64,000 nucleotides of DNA from a virus (IMGVR_UViG_3300013093_000022:1-64000); one strand, 5' to 3'. Counted from the stretch's first letter, positions 37,673-46,545 are shown. The notes: generated by a model not told the origin, from the sequence alone. Numbers and translations are program-made.

Positions 37673-38720
37673 GAGACTTCCTCCCCACCGTGTGCCCGGC
37701 CATCCACAGGACCGCCGGTATCGCTGATTCAAGGGCGGCGGCGACCCGGTTTGCATCCCTGTAGTCGCCGAGGTCGCGCCCCTCCTCGGGCGGGACCACC
37801 GAGACCCGGCAGTGGCGGTACAGGCCCTCGACCAGCTTCACGGTTCCCGACTCACCGGCCGGGTCGGCGTCGAACCACACCACCACCGTCTCCCATGACT
37901 TGAGCAGGTCGATCTGGGGCCTGGTGACCTTGGCCCCGAACGTCGCCACCACCCCGGGGATGCCCAGCTCATGGGCCACCGCCACGCTCATCGGCGACTC
38001 GACGACCACGACCCGGCCGAGGCCGGCCGCCTGGTCGTACCGGTACAGCGTCTCCGACTTGGGGAAGCCCGACGAGTTCTTGTACTTGGGCCAGGGCGGG
38101 TCGGTCCCCGGCCAGCCGGGGCCGGGCGGGACGGCCCTCTTCTGCCAACCCACCAGGCTCCCCCGCCACCGGTGGGGGAACACGATCCGGTTCGCGGCCG
38201 GGTCGAACCCGATCCCGAGCTCGGCGCACGTCTCGTGGCTGACGCCCCTGACGTCGCGCATGTAGGGGTGGGACGCCATCCAGGGCCGCAGCACCGACTC
38301 GCTGTAGGAGGGCAGCCCCACGGAGTAGACGTCCGGGGCGGCGAACAGCCTCTCGAGCTCGGCCCGCAGGGCCTGCCCGCTGCGGGCCCCGCCCATCATG
38401 GTGCCGAGCAGGGGTCCGACCTGACCGAGCTCCGAGAGCCCCTCCATCTTCAGGATCAGGTGCAGCACGTCGCCCGACCAGTACACCGAGCAGCAGTAGA
38501 GGCCCTTCTCTACGTTGACCCAGGCCGAGGGGTGCTCGTCGCCGTGGGCGTGGTGGGGCTCCACGGCGTCCAGGAGGCACGAGTGGACGATCTCGGTGGT
38601 CCCGTCCCGGTTGACCTGCTCCGAGCAGTTACGGGCCCCGTAGTGCTCCAGCAGTTGCCGCACGTCGACCCGGCGTCGGTAACTGCGGTACAGGTCCGCT
38701 TTCGACAACGACACAGCCAT
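37650..38720 (-). CDS. dnaG: DnaG-like DNA primase, 356 aa
   Basis: ATG 38720. N-terminal Cys/His region (CSEQ...HSCLLDAVEPHHAHGDEH, then GLYCCSVYWSGD) is a zinc-ribbon-type primase start; residues 230-330 are a TOPRIM domain with VVVVESPMSVAVAHELG (Glu), and VVVWFDADPAGESG (DxD). Makes primers with the DnaB-like helicase. Shorter than cellular DnaG, as usual in phages. Confidence 0.85.
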   Translation of the reverse strand: MAVSLSKADLYRSYRRRVDVRQLLEHYGARNCSEQVNRDGTTEIVHSCLLDAVEPHHAHGDEHPSAWVNVEKGLYCCSVYWSGDVLHLILKMEGLSELGQVGPLLGTMMGGARSGQALRAELERLFAAPDVYSVGLPSYSESVLRPWMASHPYMRDVRGVSHETCAELGIGFDPAANRIVFPHRWRGSLVGWQKRAVPPGPGWPGTDPPWPKYKNSSGFPKSETLYRYDQAAGLGRVVVVESPMSVAVAHELGIPGVVATFGAKVTRPQIDLLKSWETVVVWFDADPAGESGTVKLVEGLYRHCRVSVVPPEEGRDLGDYRDANRVAAALESAIPAVLWMAGHTVGRKSHGFTPAK

Positions 38721-38829
38721 GACCGACCCGCTCCCAGTTGTGGTAGTCGGCGACCGACTCGGCCGACACCAGGTGACCGAACTGACGAGACACGTACCCG
38801 CACGGGCACGCCGACACGTACGTCGTCAT
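38629..38829 (-). CDS. small zinc-ribbon protein, 66 aa
   Basis: ATG 38829 overlaps the helicase stop (ATGA), but the end overlaps the primase by 92 bp. MTTYVSACPCGYVSRQFGHL with a later HGC could bind zinc. Either the primase start lies further in or this overlap is real. Function unknown. Confidence 0.5.
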   Translation of the reverse strand: MTTYVSACPCGYVSRQFGHLVSAESVADYHNWERVGHGCVVVESGPVPQLPTPGRRAATAGALRGP

Positions 38830-40055
38830 TTTGTGATCCTCTCCAAGACAGAGATGTGGCTGCGGTCGATCAGGTCCCAGTGCAGCATCCACTGACCCGA
38901 GTCGCACCGGCGGCCGCCGAGGATCGCGAACTTCATGACCCGGTTCACCCTCTCCTGCTGGTTGCGGCTCAGTGCCAGCAGCAGGTCGGCGGTGCGCTCC
39001 ACCTCGGCCGCGTCGGCGAAGTCAGAGATCATCGGCCCCTCCAGCCTCTCCAGGCTCTCACGGTTCAACTGGTGGGCCAGGAAGCAGCCCAGCTTGCCCC
39101 GCGACACGTTGCCGATCTCGTTCTTGAGCTGCTTGAGGATGCTGCCCAGCCGCTGCTTCTCGGACCGGACGCTCACAGACTCCTCCATGAACCCCAACTG
39201 GTCGATCAGCACGTAGTCGCACTGGGCGTAGCGGGCCCGGGCGCAGAGGCTGGCCACGGTCCGGTCTCCCTCGTCGGGGGACTCGATCCGCAGGGGGCGT
39301 CCCGACTCGGCCATCCGGTCCTGCGTCTCGTGCAGCCTCTGGCGCTCCTTGTCGGTCAGCCGGTGGCGCGACAGCCGGTCGTAGCTCACCCCCGACAGCA
39401 GCGCGTCGAGCCGGTCCTCGATCTCGTCGACCGGCATCTCCAAGGTGTAGACGATCGGTGACCTGCCCCGCTCGTAGGCCCGCGCCGCCGCGTTCAAAAG
39501 CATCATGGTCTTGCCGACCTTCGAGAAGGCACCGACGACCGCCAGCTCCCCGGGGCGCACCCCGCCGGTCCACTCGTCGATCTCGGCCACGCCCAGGGTC
39601 AGCCCGTTCTCGGCACCGCCCTCCCGCCTCAGATACCGCTGGCGGCGCGACTCGTAGTCGGTCATGTCGGAGCGCGAGTGGCGCGACGACACGGTCTCGA
39701 TCGCCTCATAGGACGACGTCTGCATGAAGCTCAGGGCCTTGGCCGGCTCCATCTCGGCGACCTGGAGGACGGTCTGCTGAACCGCGTTGCGGGCGTACCG
39801 GTCCATCAGCTTCTGGGCGAGCCACCACGACGCCTCCTCGACGTGGTCGGCGAGGGTCAGGCCCGGAACCTCGGTCTCCACCGCGAACTTGGTCGGGGCG
39901 TCCTTCATCTGGGACGTCAGCCAGTAGTCGACGATGAACTGGTAGGCGTACCTCGACGGGGCGTCCTCGAACACCTCGGCACGCAGCCCCAAATCCCACA
40001 CGACGGAAATCTGGTGCGGGTCGATCAGCTTCGACAGCAGTTGGCGCTCAATCAT
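38826..40055 (-). CDS. dnaB: DnaB-like replicative helicase, 409 aa
   Basis: ATG 40055 overlaps the loader's stop (ATGA); longer in-frame extensions run through the loader gene and are not used. Walker A AFSKVGKT (176-183) inside GELAVVGAFSKVGKTMMLLN, then RGRSPIVYTLEMPVDEIEDRL (H1a), Walker B CDYVLIDQLGFME, and an arginine-finger-type C-terminal block. A short N-terminal domain binds primase. Hexameric 5'-3' helicase of the fork. Confidence 0.92.
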   Translation of the reverse strand: MIERQLLSKLIDPHQISVVWDLGLRAEVFEDAPSRYAYQFIVDYWLTSQMKDAPTKFAVETEVPGLTLADHVEEASWWLAQKLMDRYARNAVQQTVLQVAEMEPAKALSFMQTSSYEAIETVSSRHSRSDMTDYESRRQRYLRREGGAENGLTLGVAEIDEWTGGVRPGELAVVGAFSKVGKTMMLLNAAARAYERGRSPIVYTLEMPVDEIEDRLDALLSGVSYDRLSRHRLTDKERQRLHETQDRMAESGRPLRIESPDEGDRTVASLCARARYAQCDYVLIDQLGFMEESVSVRSEKQRLGSILKQLKNEIGNVSRGKLGCFLAHQLNRESLERLEGPMISDFADAAEVERTADLLLALSRNQQERVNRVMKFAILGGRRCDSGQWMLHWDLIDRSHISVLERITK

Positions 40056-40834
40056 TTGATCGGCCGCACCTCTCCGTTCAGGACTTCCGCGTTCTTGCGG
40101 TCGCGGATCATCTGCCGGACGCTGCCGCCCGTGAACTCCTTCGACAGGTTCGCCTCTATCAGCAGCTCCAGGCTCGACTCGCCGTACGAGGTGCCCAGGT
40201 AGTCCGGGTCGAGGTTGGTGGTGACGATCGTGGTCCGGCCGGTCTGGACCCGCGACCGGAGCAGGTTGTTCAGGAACGTGTTCCGGCTCTTGAGGGTCGA
40301 CCGCTCCTTGCCCAGGTCGTCGAGGAGCAGGACGTCGCACGTCTTGATCCGCTCCTCGTACCACTGCAGGGCCTCGGGAGACTGCCAGGTCTTGGTGAAC
40401 TCGTCGATCAGGTCCTCGGCGACGACCGAGTAGCACCGCAGCCCCCGCTTGATCAAATCCTTCAGCACCAGGGTCGCCAGCATGGTCTTGCCCGTGCCCA
40501 TCTCCCCCCACAGGAAGAAGCCCATGCCGTGCTCGACGTACGGGTTGGCGAGGTAGACGTCGCGGGCCCAGTCGCGGATCTCCCCGTCCCCGAACCAGTC
40601 GTCCCAGTCGAGCCGCTGATAGGTGAGCCCGATGTTCGACGAGCAGTACCACTTGTAGAGCTGGAGCTGGGTCGCGCAGTCGCACCTGTTCTCGACGCCC
40701 AACCACAGGTAGGTGCCGACAGTTCCGCACGTCGGGCAGTAGTCCTGGGGGCCCGACATCATCCCCGGGTAGAGCCGGGACAGCCTGGTCGCCTCCCTCT
40801 CGGGGAGGAAGTCGGCGAGGACGCTGTAGGCCAT
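40052..40834 (-). CDS. dnaC: DnaC-like helicase loader (AAA+), 260 aa
   Basis: ATG 40834. N-terminal zinc site (CPTC 33-36, CDC 51-53), Walker A GEMGTGKT (110-117), Walker B CDVLLLDDLGKE, sensor GRTTIVTTNLD. This is the DnaC/IstB/DnaI layout: loads the DnaB ring on DNA. Directly followed by dnaB, which supports the role. Confidence 0.9.
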   Translation of the reverse strand: MAYSVLADFLPEREATRLSRLYPGMMSGPQDYCPTCGTVGTYLWLGVENRCDCATQLQLYKWYCSSNIGLTYQRLDWDDWFGDGEIRDWARDVYLANPYVEHGMGFFLWGEMGTGKTMLATLVLKDLIKRGLRCYSVVAEDLIDEFTKTWQSPEALQWYEERIKTCDVLLLDDLGKERSTLKSRNTFLNNLLRSRVQTGRTTIVTTNLDPDYLGTSYGESSLELLIEANLSKEFTGGSVRQMIRDRKNAEVLNGEVRPIK

Positions 40835-41064
40835 TAGGGGTCTCTTCTCCTGACTGTCGGCGGGGTCATCATGGTGGCCAGCTCCTCCTGGGTGGGGGCC
40901 TTGTCGAGCACCTCCAGGTCGGTGACCTTGTGGATGCCGGTCTGTCGGCGCGGGGTCTCCCACATGACACGCACCATACCGGTCGTCGAGGCGTCGCCTT
41001 GGACGAGGCCCCTCCAGGTCGACCGGCCCCGGTAGTTCACGGTCCGCCCGTCGATGAGGCTCAC
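40834..41064 (-). CDS. hypothetical protein, 76 aa
   Basis: GTG 41064 overlaps the upstream stop (GTGA). Starts LIDGRTVNYRGRSTWRGLVQ, beta-rich, and ends in a basic PTVRRRDP. Located between an HTH protein and the helicase loader. Not recognised. Confidence 0.7.
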   Translation of the reverse strand: MSLIDGRTVNYRGRSTWRGLVQGDASTTGMVRVMWETPRRQTGIHKVTDLEVLDKAPTQEELATMMTPPTVRRRDP

Positions 41065-41492
41065 GAGACGTCCTCGTCTTCGGCGATGACCTCGGAGAGC
41101 TCGGCCATCGCGATCCTCCTCATCACCTGCCTCAACTCCAGCATCTTCAAGGTACCGTCGCGGTGCATCGAGAAGGCTATCTCCTGTATCAGGGGTAGGT
41201 TGAACCGGCGTCTCGGCTTGGGGCCGCCGCCGACCATCCGGGGATGGATGGGCGACCCGTCGGCATAGGTGAACCGCCCCTTCTTCAGCCCCTCGTACAG
41301 CCAGGCCGGGGTTCGGCTGAAGAACCGGGCGGCCTCCGACACCGAGTACCATTGCTCGACCCCGACGACGATGTCGGAGTCGGGCAGCGATAGGATCTCC
41401 CGGCGCTTCTCGGTGACCTCCAGCAACTGCTGGAGCCGCCTCTCGATGTTGTCGTTCTTCCTTCTGGCGGTCTCCAGCAGCGTGTCGGTCAC
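41061..41492 (-). CDS. helix-turn-helix DNA-binding protein, 143 aa
   Basis: Start 41492. A coiled-coil N-terminal third (NDNIERRLQQLLEVTEKRRE), then WYSVSEAARFFSRTPAWLYE with GRFTYADGS...RRRFNLPLIQEIA, a MerR/excisionase-type winged helix. Could regulate the replication operon or bind an origin. Not a known named protein. Confidence 0.68.
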   Translation of the reverse strand: MTDTLLETARRKNDNIERRLQQLLEVTEKRREILSLPDSDIVVGVEQWYSVSEAARFFSRTPAWLYEGLKKGRFTYADGSPIHPRMVGGGPKPRRRFNLPLIQEIAFSMHRDGTLKMLELRQVMRRIAMAELSEVIAEDEDVS

Positions 41493-41500
41493 GGGGCCTC

Positions 41501-42175
41501 CTACAGGTTGCGGAGGTTGAGCCTCGCCTTCTTGGGAGACCCGGGGATCAGGGCCTCGCGGACCTTCTCCATCAACTCGGGCTTGTTGCCGACCAACTGC
41601 ATCAGCAAATCCTCGTCGAGGACCCGCACCTCCTGGGCGGGAATCACCTTTGTAACATACACGCTGTCACAAGCCTCTCCCAACAACTCGGAGAGTTTCT
41701 CTTCGTCGATCGAGGGGGAGCTGTACCCCGCGCCCTCGCGGCGGAAGGACATGCCCAACTCGGGCACGTCGAGCGCCGCGTTCACGTTCTGGGGGTCGGG
41801 GTGGCCCATCTCGGCGAGAGCCGAGTCGAAGTGTGCGAACACGACCGACTTGACCTGCTCCTGCACGACCTGGGTCATGTCGACCAGGGTGCGGACGGCC
41901 AGCGCCTGGCGCATGACCGTGTTCGAGTAGGTCTCGTTGAGGACCATCTCGTCGCCGAGCGACTCGGTGACCAGCGAGATGAAGTTGGCCAAGATGTCCT
42001 GCAGGGCACCCAGGTGGTCGACGTCGAACTCGCGCAGCCCGTCGACCAGGCTGGCCTTGCGGTCGGCCCGGGTGGTGCGCTCGGTCTTCGCGACGGCCTT
42101 GGCGGCCGGGACCGCGACGACCTTCTTGTCGGCGGCGACGGCGACCCCGGCGGCCTGGGCGATGGTCTCGAACAT
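41501..42175 (-). CDS. hypothetical protein, 224 aa
   Basis: ATG 42175 with Shine-Dalgarno AAGGAG, 41 nt after element copy K. N-terminal alanine/lysine-rich linker, then a helical domain (ALQDILANFISLVTESLGDE) and a C-terminal LMQLVGNKPELMEKVREALI. Unrecognised; position suggests a role tied to replication initiation. Confidence 0.7.
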   Translation of the reverse strand: MFETIAQAAGVAVAADKKVVAVPAAKAVAKTERTTRADRKASLVDGLREFDVDHLGALQDILANFISLVTESLGDEMVLNETYSNTVMRQALAVRTLVDMTQVVQEQVKSVVFAHFDSALAEMGHPDPQNVNAALDVPELGMSFRREGAGYSSPSIDEEKLSELLGEACDSVYVTKVIPAQEVRVLDEDLLMQLVGNKPELMEKVREALIPGSPKKARLNLRNL

Positions 42176-42216
42176 GTCTTTTCTCCTTCTTCATGCGAAC
42201 GTCTTGTAACAGGTAT

Positions 42217-42243
42217 AACAGAGGGGTCTGACAGATTATTCCC
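42217..42243 (-). promoter_or_regulatory. GGGAATAA-N16-GTT promoter-like element, copy K
   Basis: GGGAATAA-N16-GTTA on the minus strand, 41 nt before the ATG at 42175 that opens the replication operon. Confidence 0.6.
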
Positions 42244-42260
42244 AATCAAGCAAAGAAAAA

Positions 42261-42282
42261 CCCCGCCGGTTTCCCGACGGGG
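42261..42282 (-). terminator. rho-independent terminator
   Basis: Stem CCCCGTCGG/CCGGCGGGG (one wobble) with a 4-nt loop, followed on the minus strand by TTTTTC. Ends the Lsr2-like transcript just before promoter-like element K. Confidence 0.8.
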
Positions 42283-42301
42283 CCTCCCTCCCTCCACAGG
42301 C

Positions 42302-42323
42302 GCTCCGCCCTGCAATGCGGAGC
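42302..42323 (-). other. hairpin between lsr2-like gene and terminator
   Basis: Seven-base stem GCTCCGC/GCGGAGC between the Lsr2-like stop and the terminator. Confidence 0.5.
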
Positions 42324-42346
42324 ATGGTATTCGGAGGGAATCCTCT

Positions 42347-42718
42347 CTAGCTGGCCGAGAACAGCGTCCGGCTGCCCGGCTTGGCCTTGGGCGCGTGGCC
42401 GGTACCGGCGAGCCGGTCGTAGGCGGCGACCACCTCGAGCGGGATCTTGCCGTACTTGGACACGGCGTAGCCGTGGCTGTTGGCCCACTCGCGCTGCTGG
42501 CGCAACTGCTCGGCGTCGTTGCGGGCCTTCTGCTTGGCCGACACCGGACTCTGCCGGAGGCGGGCGACCGCGAGGAAGGGGGCCAGTGCCCCTTCAAGCG
42601 ACTGCAGGTTCTCCGGGCCGAGGTCGATCGTGTAGACCCGGTCGTCGACCGCGATGGTGTGGGACTCGACCCCCTCGGAACCGCCGTCAAGATCGTCAAA
42701 GATCATCGTGCGTTCCAT
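42347..42718 (-). CDS. lsr2-like: Lsr2-like nucleoid protein, 123 aa
   Basis: ATG 42718 with AGGAGGT upstream. Residues 5-50 (MIFDDLDGGSEGVESHTIAV, VYTIDLGPENLQSLEGALAP) match the Lsr2 dimerisation domain; residues 75-105 (REWANSHGYAVSKYGKIPLE, VVAAYDRL) match its DNA-binding domain. The minor-groove RGR of Lsr2 is replaced by YGK, so AT-DNA binding may be weaker or altered. Lsr2 silences AT-rich foreign DNA in mycobacteria; a phage copy may counter or replace it. Own promoter at 42768-42796. Confidence 0.82.
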   Translation of the reverse strand: MERTMIFDDLDGGSEGVESHTIAVDDRVYTIDLGPENLQSLEGALAPFLAVARLRQSPVSAKQKARNDAEQLRQQREWANSHGYAVSKYGKIPLEVVAAYDRLAGTGHAPKAKPGSRTLFSAS

Positions 42719-42767
42719 GTACAGTACCTCCTGGTTATGTCCGGATCTTTCTTTCGGAACTAAGACC

Positions 42768-42796
42768 AGTATGAGCAGATGTCAAGTCTGTGTCAA
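42768..42796 (-). promoter_or_regulatory. sigma-70-type promoter of the Lsr2-like gene
   Basis: Minus strand TTGACA (42791-42796), 17 bp, CATACT (42768-42773); start expected near 42761, about 42 nt before the ATG. A second TTGACA overlaps at 42780-42785. The surrounding 120 bp are AT-rich and gene-free. Confidence 0.72.
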
Positions 42797-42869
42797 CAAG
42801 AAAATAAATTAGAAAAGTACGGAAAACCCCCGGAAAGCTCTGTTCACGCAGTTGGAGGCATGTCGGTGT

Positions 42870-43091
42870 TCACCCGATCACAAGCCGCTGCAGGGCGATC
42901 GCCAGCGACACGGCCAGCATCTCCCCGTGCTTCAACAGGTCGCCGCACGAGCAGGAGGACGGGGACAGCATGGCCGTGATCTCGTCGAAGGTGACCGGTG
43001 AGCCCTTCGCGGCGGCCGACCTCAACACCCCCAGCAGCTCGTCGAAGGCGCTGATCCTGTCGCACAGCTCGTCCACCGCATGGTTCATCAA
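42870..43091 (-). CDS. hypothetical protein, 73 aa
   Basis: Start about 43091 (MMNHAVDELCDRISAFDELL). Helical with a CSCGDLLKHGE motif. Conserved-looking small phage protein; function unknown. Confidence 0.62.
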   Translation of the reverse strand: MMNHAVDELCDRISAFDELLGVLRSAAAKGSPVTFDEITAMLSPSSCSCGDLLKHGEMLAVSLAIALQRLVIG

Positions 43092-43164
43092 CGTCCCTCT
43101 CCCGCATGGCTTTTCAGTGAAGTGTAGTTTATATCACAAAGGCCCGACAACGCCAAGGGCATCC

Positions 43165-43368
43165 TCACCCCTTCTCGAGGCAGGCCGCTGAACTGCGCTT
43201 TCCGAACATCCTCTGCGTGTCCGGGACCGGCACCAAGACAGTGCACTTCCGGCACCGGGCCCACACCACCTCATCGCCCGGGACCTCGTTCACCAGGAAC
43301 TCCCGGGTTCCCCGGCAGTGTCGACACGGCCCCCGGAAGCTCCAGGCCAGGTTGCGCGACGCGCCCAT
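43165..43368 (-). CDS. zinc-ribbon protein, 67 aa
   Basis: ATG 43368 overlaps the upstream stop region. Two CxxC pairs (CRHC at 15-18 and CRKC at about 37-40) form a classic zinc ribbon, followed by a basic tail. Probably binds nucleic acid or protein. Confidence 0.68.
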   Translation of the reverse strand: MGASRNLAWSFRGPCRHCRGTREFLVNEVPGDEVVWARCRKCTVLVPVPDTQRMFGKRSSAACLEKG

Positions 43369-43730
43369 CAGGCCGGGGTTGCCGACTCGTGCTGGAGCCT
43401 CACGATCTCATCGGTGACGAGCCTCTTCTCCAGGTAGCTCATCGACTCGAAAAGCTCCTCGCCGTGGTGCCAGACCGACAGGACCAGGATCACCGAGTGG
43501 GCCAGCGCGCCGACCGGCAGCCTGCCCTCGCCCTCCTCCAGGCCGGCCAGGGCGAGCCGGAAGGCCTCGGGTGCGTTGACCCCGGCGCTGGACATGATCG
43601 ACTCGGCGTGGTCGCACAGCCCCTCGACCATGTTGAGCCAGTGGCGCGTGGCGTCCCGGTCCTCAGGGTCCTCAATCTGGGATACCTGAGACCTCTGGGA
43701 CTGCCAGAAGTCCTCGTTGGCGACGATCAT
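43368..43730 (-). CDS. hypothetical protein, 120 aa
   Basis: ATG 43730 with AGGGGAG upstream. Helical, contains NMVEGLCDHAESIMSSAG and VILVLSVWHHGEELFES. First gene left of the AT-rich island. Not recognised. Confidence 0.68.
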   Translation of the reverse strand: MIVANEDFWQSQRSQVSQIEDPEDRDATRHWLNMVEGLCDHAESIMSSAGVNAPEAFRLALAGLEEGEGRLPVGALAHSVILVLSVWHHGEELFESMSYLEKRLVTDEIVRLQHESATPA

Positions 43731-43937
43731 CTACTCCCCTATAAGGCTCACTTAACAATCCTATGGCTCAACCGCAGACTACTGGGGCTAACCACAGAAA
43801 CTACAGTTGACTTAAGTAAAAACGCAGACAAATCCTGAAGGAAAAAAAAACACAGAAACCGCAGACACAAACAGCGGTAAACAAACCAAACAACAGTACT
43901 CCAATACATCCTATAGTAACCAAAGTAAAGTCACTTA

Positions 43938-43953
43938 ACTAAGATATCTTAGT
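43938..43953. repeat. 16-bp perfect palindrome
   Basis: ACTAAGATATCTTAGT, symmetrical about its centre; a plausible binding site for a dimeric protein within the AT-rich island. Confidence 0.7.
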
Positions 43954-44023
43954 ACTTACATAAAAGACTTATATACATCCCTGGCTGTGTTTTCAGAAAA
44001 CACCCAAATTAAAAACACTTCTA

Positions 44024-44493
<470 letters not shown>

Positions 44494-44498
44494 GAACA

Positions 44499-44559
44499 CC
44501 CCTGGGAGGCCTCCAAGCACACCGGGCGATCCCCGACCGCTCTGGGGGCCTCTCAGGGG
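44499..44559. terminator. long imperfect hairpin between convergent genes
   Basis: Sixteen-base stem (44499-44514 with 44544-44559, two wobble pairs) around a 29-nt loop, exactly between the ends of the Rpf gene (plus) and NrdH gene (minus). Likely bidirectional terminator, although without T-runs. Confidence 0.55.
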
Positions 44560-44569
44560 CCCTTAACCG

Positions 44570-44797
44570 CTACCGCTCGGCGAGCGCCTTCAGCCGGTCG
44601 ACACGAAGGCCCGACCAGTGGTCGTCGCCGGCCACCACGACCGGCAGAGCCTGGTAGCCCATCTCGGCCACGACCCGCATCGCCTCGTCCGACTCGGTCA
44701 CGTCCACGACGTCGTAGTCGAGACCCGCCTTGTCGAGAACCCGGTACGTCATCCTGCAGGCCTGGCAGGCGGGCTTGGTGTAGACGGTGATACTCAT
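44570..44797 (-). CDS. nrdH: NrdH-like glutaredoxin, 75 aa
   Basis: ATG 44797. MSITVYTKPACQACRMTYRV with redox CQAC at 11-14, then YDVVDVTES and ALPVVVAGDDHWSGLRVDRL: the NrdH/glutaredoxin fold, with the cis-proline in LPVVV. Supplies electrons to ribonucleotide reductase or acts as a disulfide reductase. No reductase gene is in the window, so it may lie elsewhere or be the host's. Confidence 0.87.
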   Translation of the reverse strand: MSITVYTKPACQACRMTYRVLDKAGLDYDVVDVTESDEAMRVVAEMGYQALPVVVAGDDHWSGLRVDRLKALAER

Positions 44798-44869
44798 GTC
44801 GCTCCTCGGCGTCGGGGGGATCGGCGGCGGTCGCCACCTACACTAGAAAGTGATGCCAAAACCGGAAGG

Positions 44870-45046
44870 CTAGTGGGACGGATCCCGTGTGGCCCAGATC
44901 CGGTCCGTCACCCCGGGCTGCCGCAGGTACAGATGGCACCGAGCAGAGCATTTCGTCGGCCACACCCCGTGCTGGCCGGGGCCGCACACCAGGACACCGG
45001 CTTCATACTGCGGCAAAGTCTGTGTCTTGACGCAGTCAAATGTCAC
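44870..45046 (-). CDS. cysteine-rich hypothetical protein, 58 aa
   Basis: GTG 45046 overlaps the upstream stop (GTGA). VTFDCVKTQTLPQYEAGVLV start, then CGPGQ and KCSARCHLYL. Four cysteines could bind metal. Not recognised. Confidence 0.58.
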   Translation of the reverse strand: MTFDCVKTQTLPQYEAGVLVCGPGQHGVWPTKCSARCHLYLRQPGVTDRIWATRDPSH

Positions 45047-45387
45047 CGGGGCAGGTAGTCCTGGTTCTGAATCGGGTCGACGTCGATCCAGCCCGGGGCG
45101 TCGAAGATGATCGGCTGCTCGAGCCTGTTCGACCCGGCCTGCATGTCCTGGATCGGCCCGTAGCAGAACACCAGGTGGGTGTAGACACCCTTCGGGACAT
45201 AGACCCGGGCGTTGCCTACAACTTGATCGGCCTCGGTCCGCCAAAAGATCTGCCCCCGCTCGTACCCGGGCTCACCGAAGGGCTCGTTCACCGGCGAAGG
45301 TCCCGGTCCCGGGTCGCCCGTTGACAGGCCCAAATAGGTCGGCCACACCGACACCTGTAACACGCCGTAATTGCTCACGTTGCACAT
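45043..45387 (-). CDS. hypothetical protein, 114 aa
   Basis: ATG 45387, directly after the terminator hairpin at 45400-45423. Pro/Gly-rich loop (GDPGPGPSPVNEPFGEPGYE) and a VYVPKGVYTHLVFCYGP strand region. Not recognised. Confidence 0.64.
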   Translation of the reverse strand: MCNVSNYGVLQVSVWPTYLGLSTGDPGPGPSPVNEPFGEPGYERGQIFWRTEADQVVGNARVYVPKGVYTHLVFCYGPIQDMQAGSNRLEQPIIFDAPGWIDVDPIQNQDYLPR

Positions 45388-45399
45388 GATCCCAAAGGA

Positions 45400-45423
45400 C
45401 CCCCGGGAACACAATCCCGGGGG
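45400..45423 (-). terminator. rho-independent terminator
   Basis: Nine-base perfect stem CCCCCGGGA/TCCCGGGGG with a 6-nt loop between 45444-46502 and the next gene; on the minus strand TCCTTT follows. Confidence 0.65.
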
Positions 45424-45443
45424 CCCAATGGTGTCGGAGCGGG

Positions 45444-46502
45444 TTAGCTGTTGACCAGCAGCGACCACGCATCCGACTTCATGCCGCCCGACGTCGAGGC
45501 CATCGCCAGGGTCCGTGCGGCCCGCAGACCGCTCTCGACCTCGGCGTTGCCACGGCCGCCCTTGACGGTCTGGAAGTGGTCGACGTACTCGGTGACCGCG
45601 TTGAACGCCGCGTACTTGGTACCGGCGATCGCCGTGCCCTTGATGGTCGGCGACTCCACGAACAGCTTGTGGATCGCGCCAGCCTCGTTGCGGCGGCGGG
45701 TCTCGGTCGCCGAACCCGGCTCGGCCTTGCCCAACTCGACCAACTCCTGGGCGAAGGCCGACATGTCGTCCGAGGTGAACGGCTGCTCAAACAGGGCACG
45801 GGCCTCGGCCTCGAACGCCTCCTCGTACGCGAACGCCAGCCTCAGGGCCTCACGGGCCTCCTGGACCGAGTTCCGGTATCCGCTGGTGTGGCGGACCGAG
45901 AACTTGTTCTTCGCGCCCTGGATGGCGAACGAGGCGGTGTTGGCGCACACGACCCGGACGGTCGTGGTGATGCCGAACATCGTTGACGAGCCGTCGTGGG
46001 AGTTGAACAGCGCCAGGTACCAGTCCGTCCGGTCGGCCCGGCCGTCCAGGTCGGTCAGCACCATGTGCTTCGGAAGCTGCATGGTGATGAACGTCTGCGA
46101 GTAGTTCCGCAGCGAACCGGCGGTCTCGAAGTGGGCACCGCCCTCGTCGACGATCGCGTTGGCGAACTCGGTCATCGCCTCGTTCTGGATCGGGGTGTAC
46201 CGCTCGCCGACGACGCCGATCGGGGTGACCTTCCCGTCGATCGGGTTGTCGAACACGGTGGCGTACTGGCCCGGCACGACCAGGCCACGGCACTCGCCGC
46301 CGTCCTCGCGGATGTCGGCCCAGACCGGGCGCTTGCGGACGTTCCAGTTGGCCAGGTAGGCCGACTTGAGCGCCTCCTCGGCGGTCATGGCGTGGCCGAC
46401 CGGGGTTCCGAGCCGGTGCCAGGCGTCGACCCGGCCGTCGGCCCCGACACGGGAGTCGGCGAAGGTGTAGACACCGTCGGTGTTGCTGATTTCGTGGGAC
46501 AT
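45444..46502 (-). CDS. DUF932 / phage-plasmid-like protein, 352 aa
   Basis: ATG 46502 with AAGGAGAA and, 43 nt upstream, element copy J; longer N-terminal extensions are rejected. SRVGADGRVDAWHRLGTPVG, VVPGQYATVFDNPIDGKVTP, TTTVRVVCANTASFAI and AFNAVTEYVDHFQTVKGGRG match the TIGR03299/DUF932 family common in actinophages and plasmids. Function unknown; abundance in phages suggests a role in DNA metabolism. Second relative at 26161-27153. Confidence 0.82.
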   Translation of the reverse strand: MSHEISNTDGVYTFADSRVGADGRVDAWHRLGTPVGHAMTAEEALKSAYLANWNVRKRPVWADIREDGGECRGLVVPGQYATVFDNPIDGKVTPIGVVGERYTPIQNEAMTEFANAIVDEGGAHFETAGSLRNYSQTFITMQLPKHMVLTDLDGRADRTDWYLALFNSHDGSSTMFGITTTVRVVCANTASFAIQGAKNKFSVRHTSGYRNSVQEAREALRLAFAYEEAFEAEARALFEQPFTSDDMSAFAQELVELGKAEPGSATETRRRNEAGAIHKLFVESPTIKGTAIAGTKYAAFNAVTEYVDHFQTVKGGRGNAEVESGLRAARTLAMASTSGGMKSDAWSLLVNS

Positions 46503-46545
46503 TTTTCTCCTTCTAGGTGGGTTGTGCGGTCTTGCTGAACGGTAC

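Noticed and set aside
40056-40730. N-terminal extension of the DnaB ORF
   Set aside because: It reads through the DnaC-like gene in another frame; the ATG at 40055 with ATGA overlap and helicase-like sequence is the better start.
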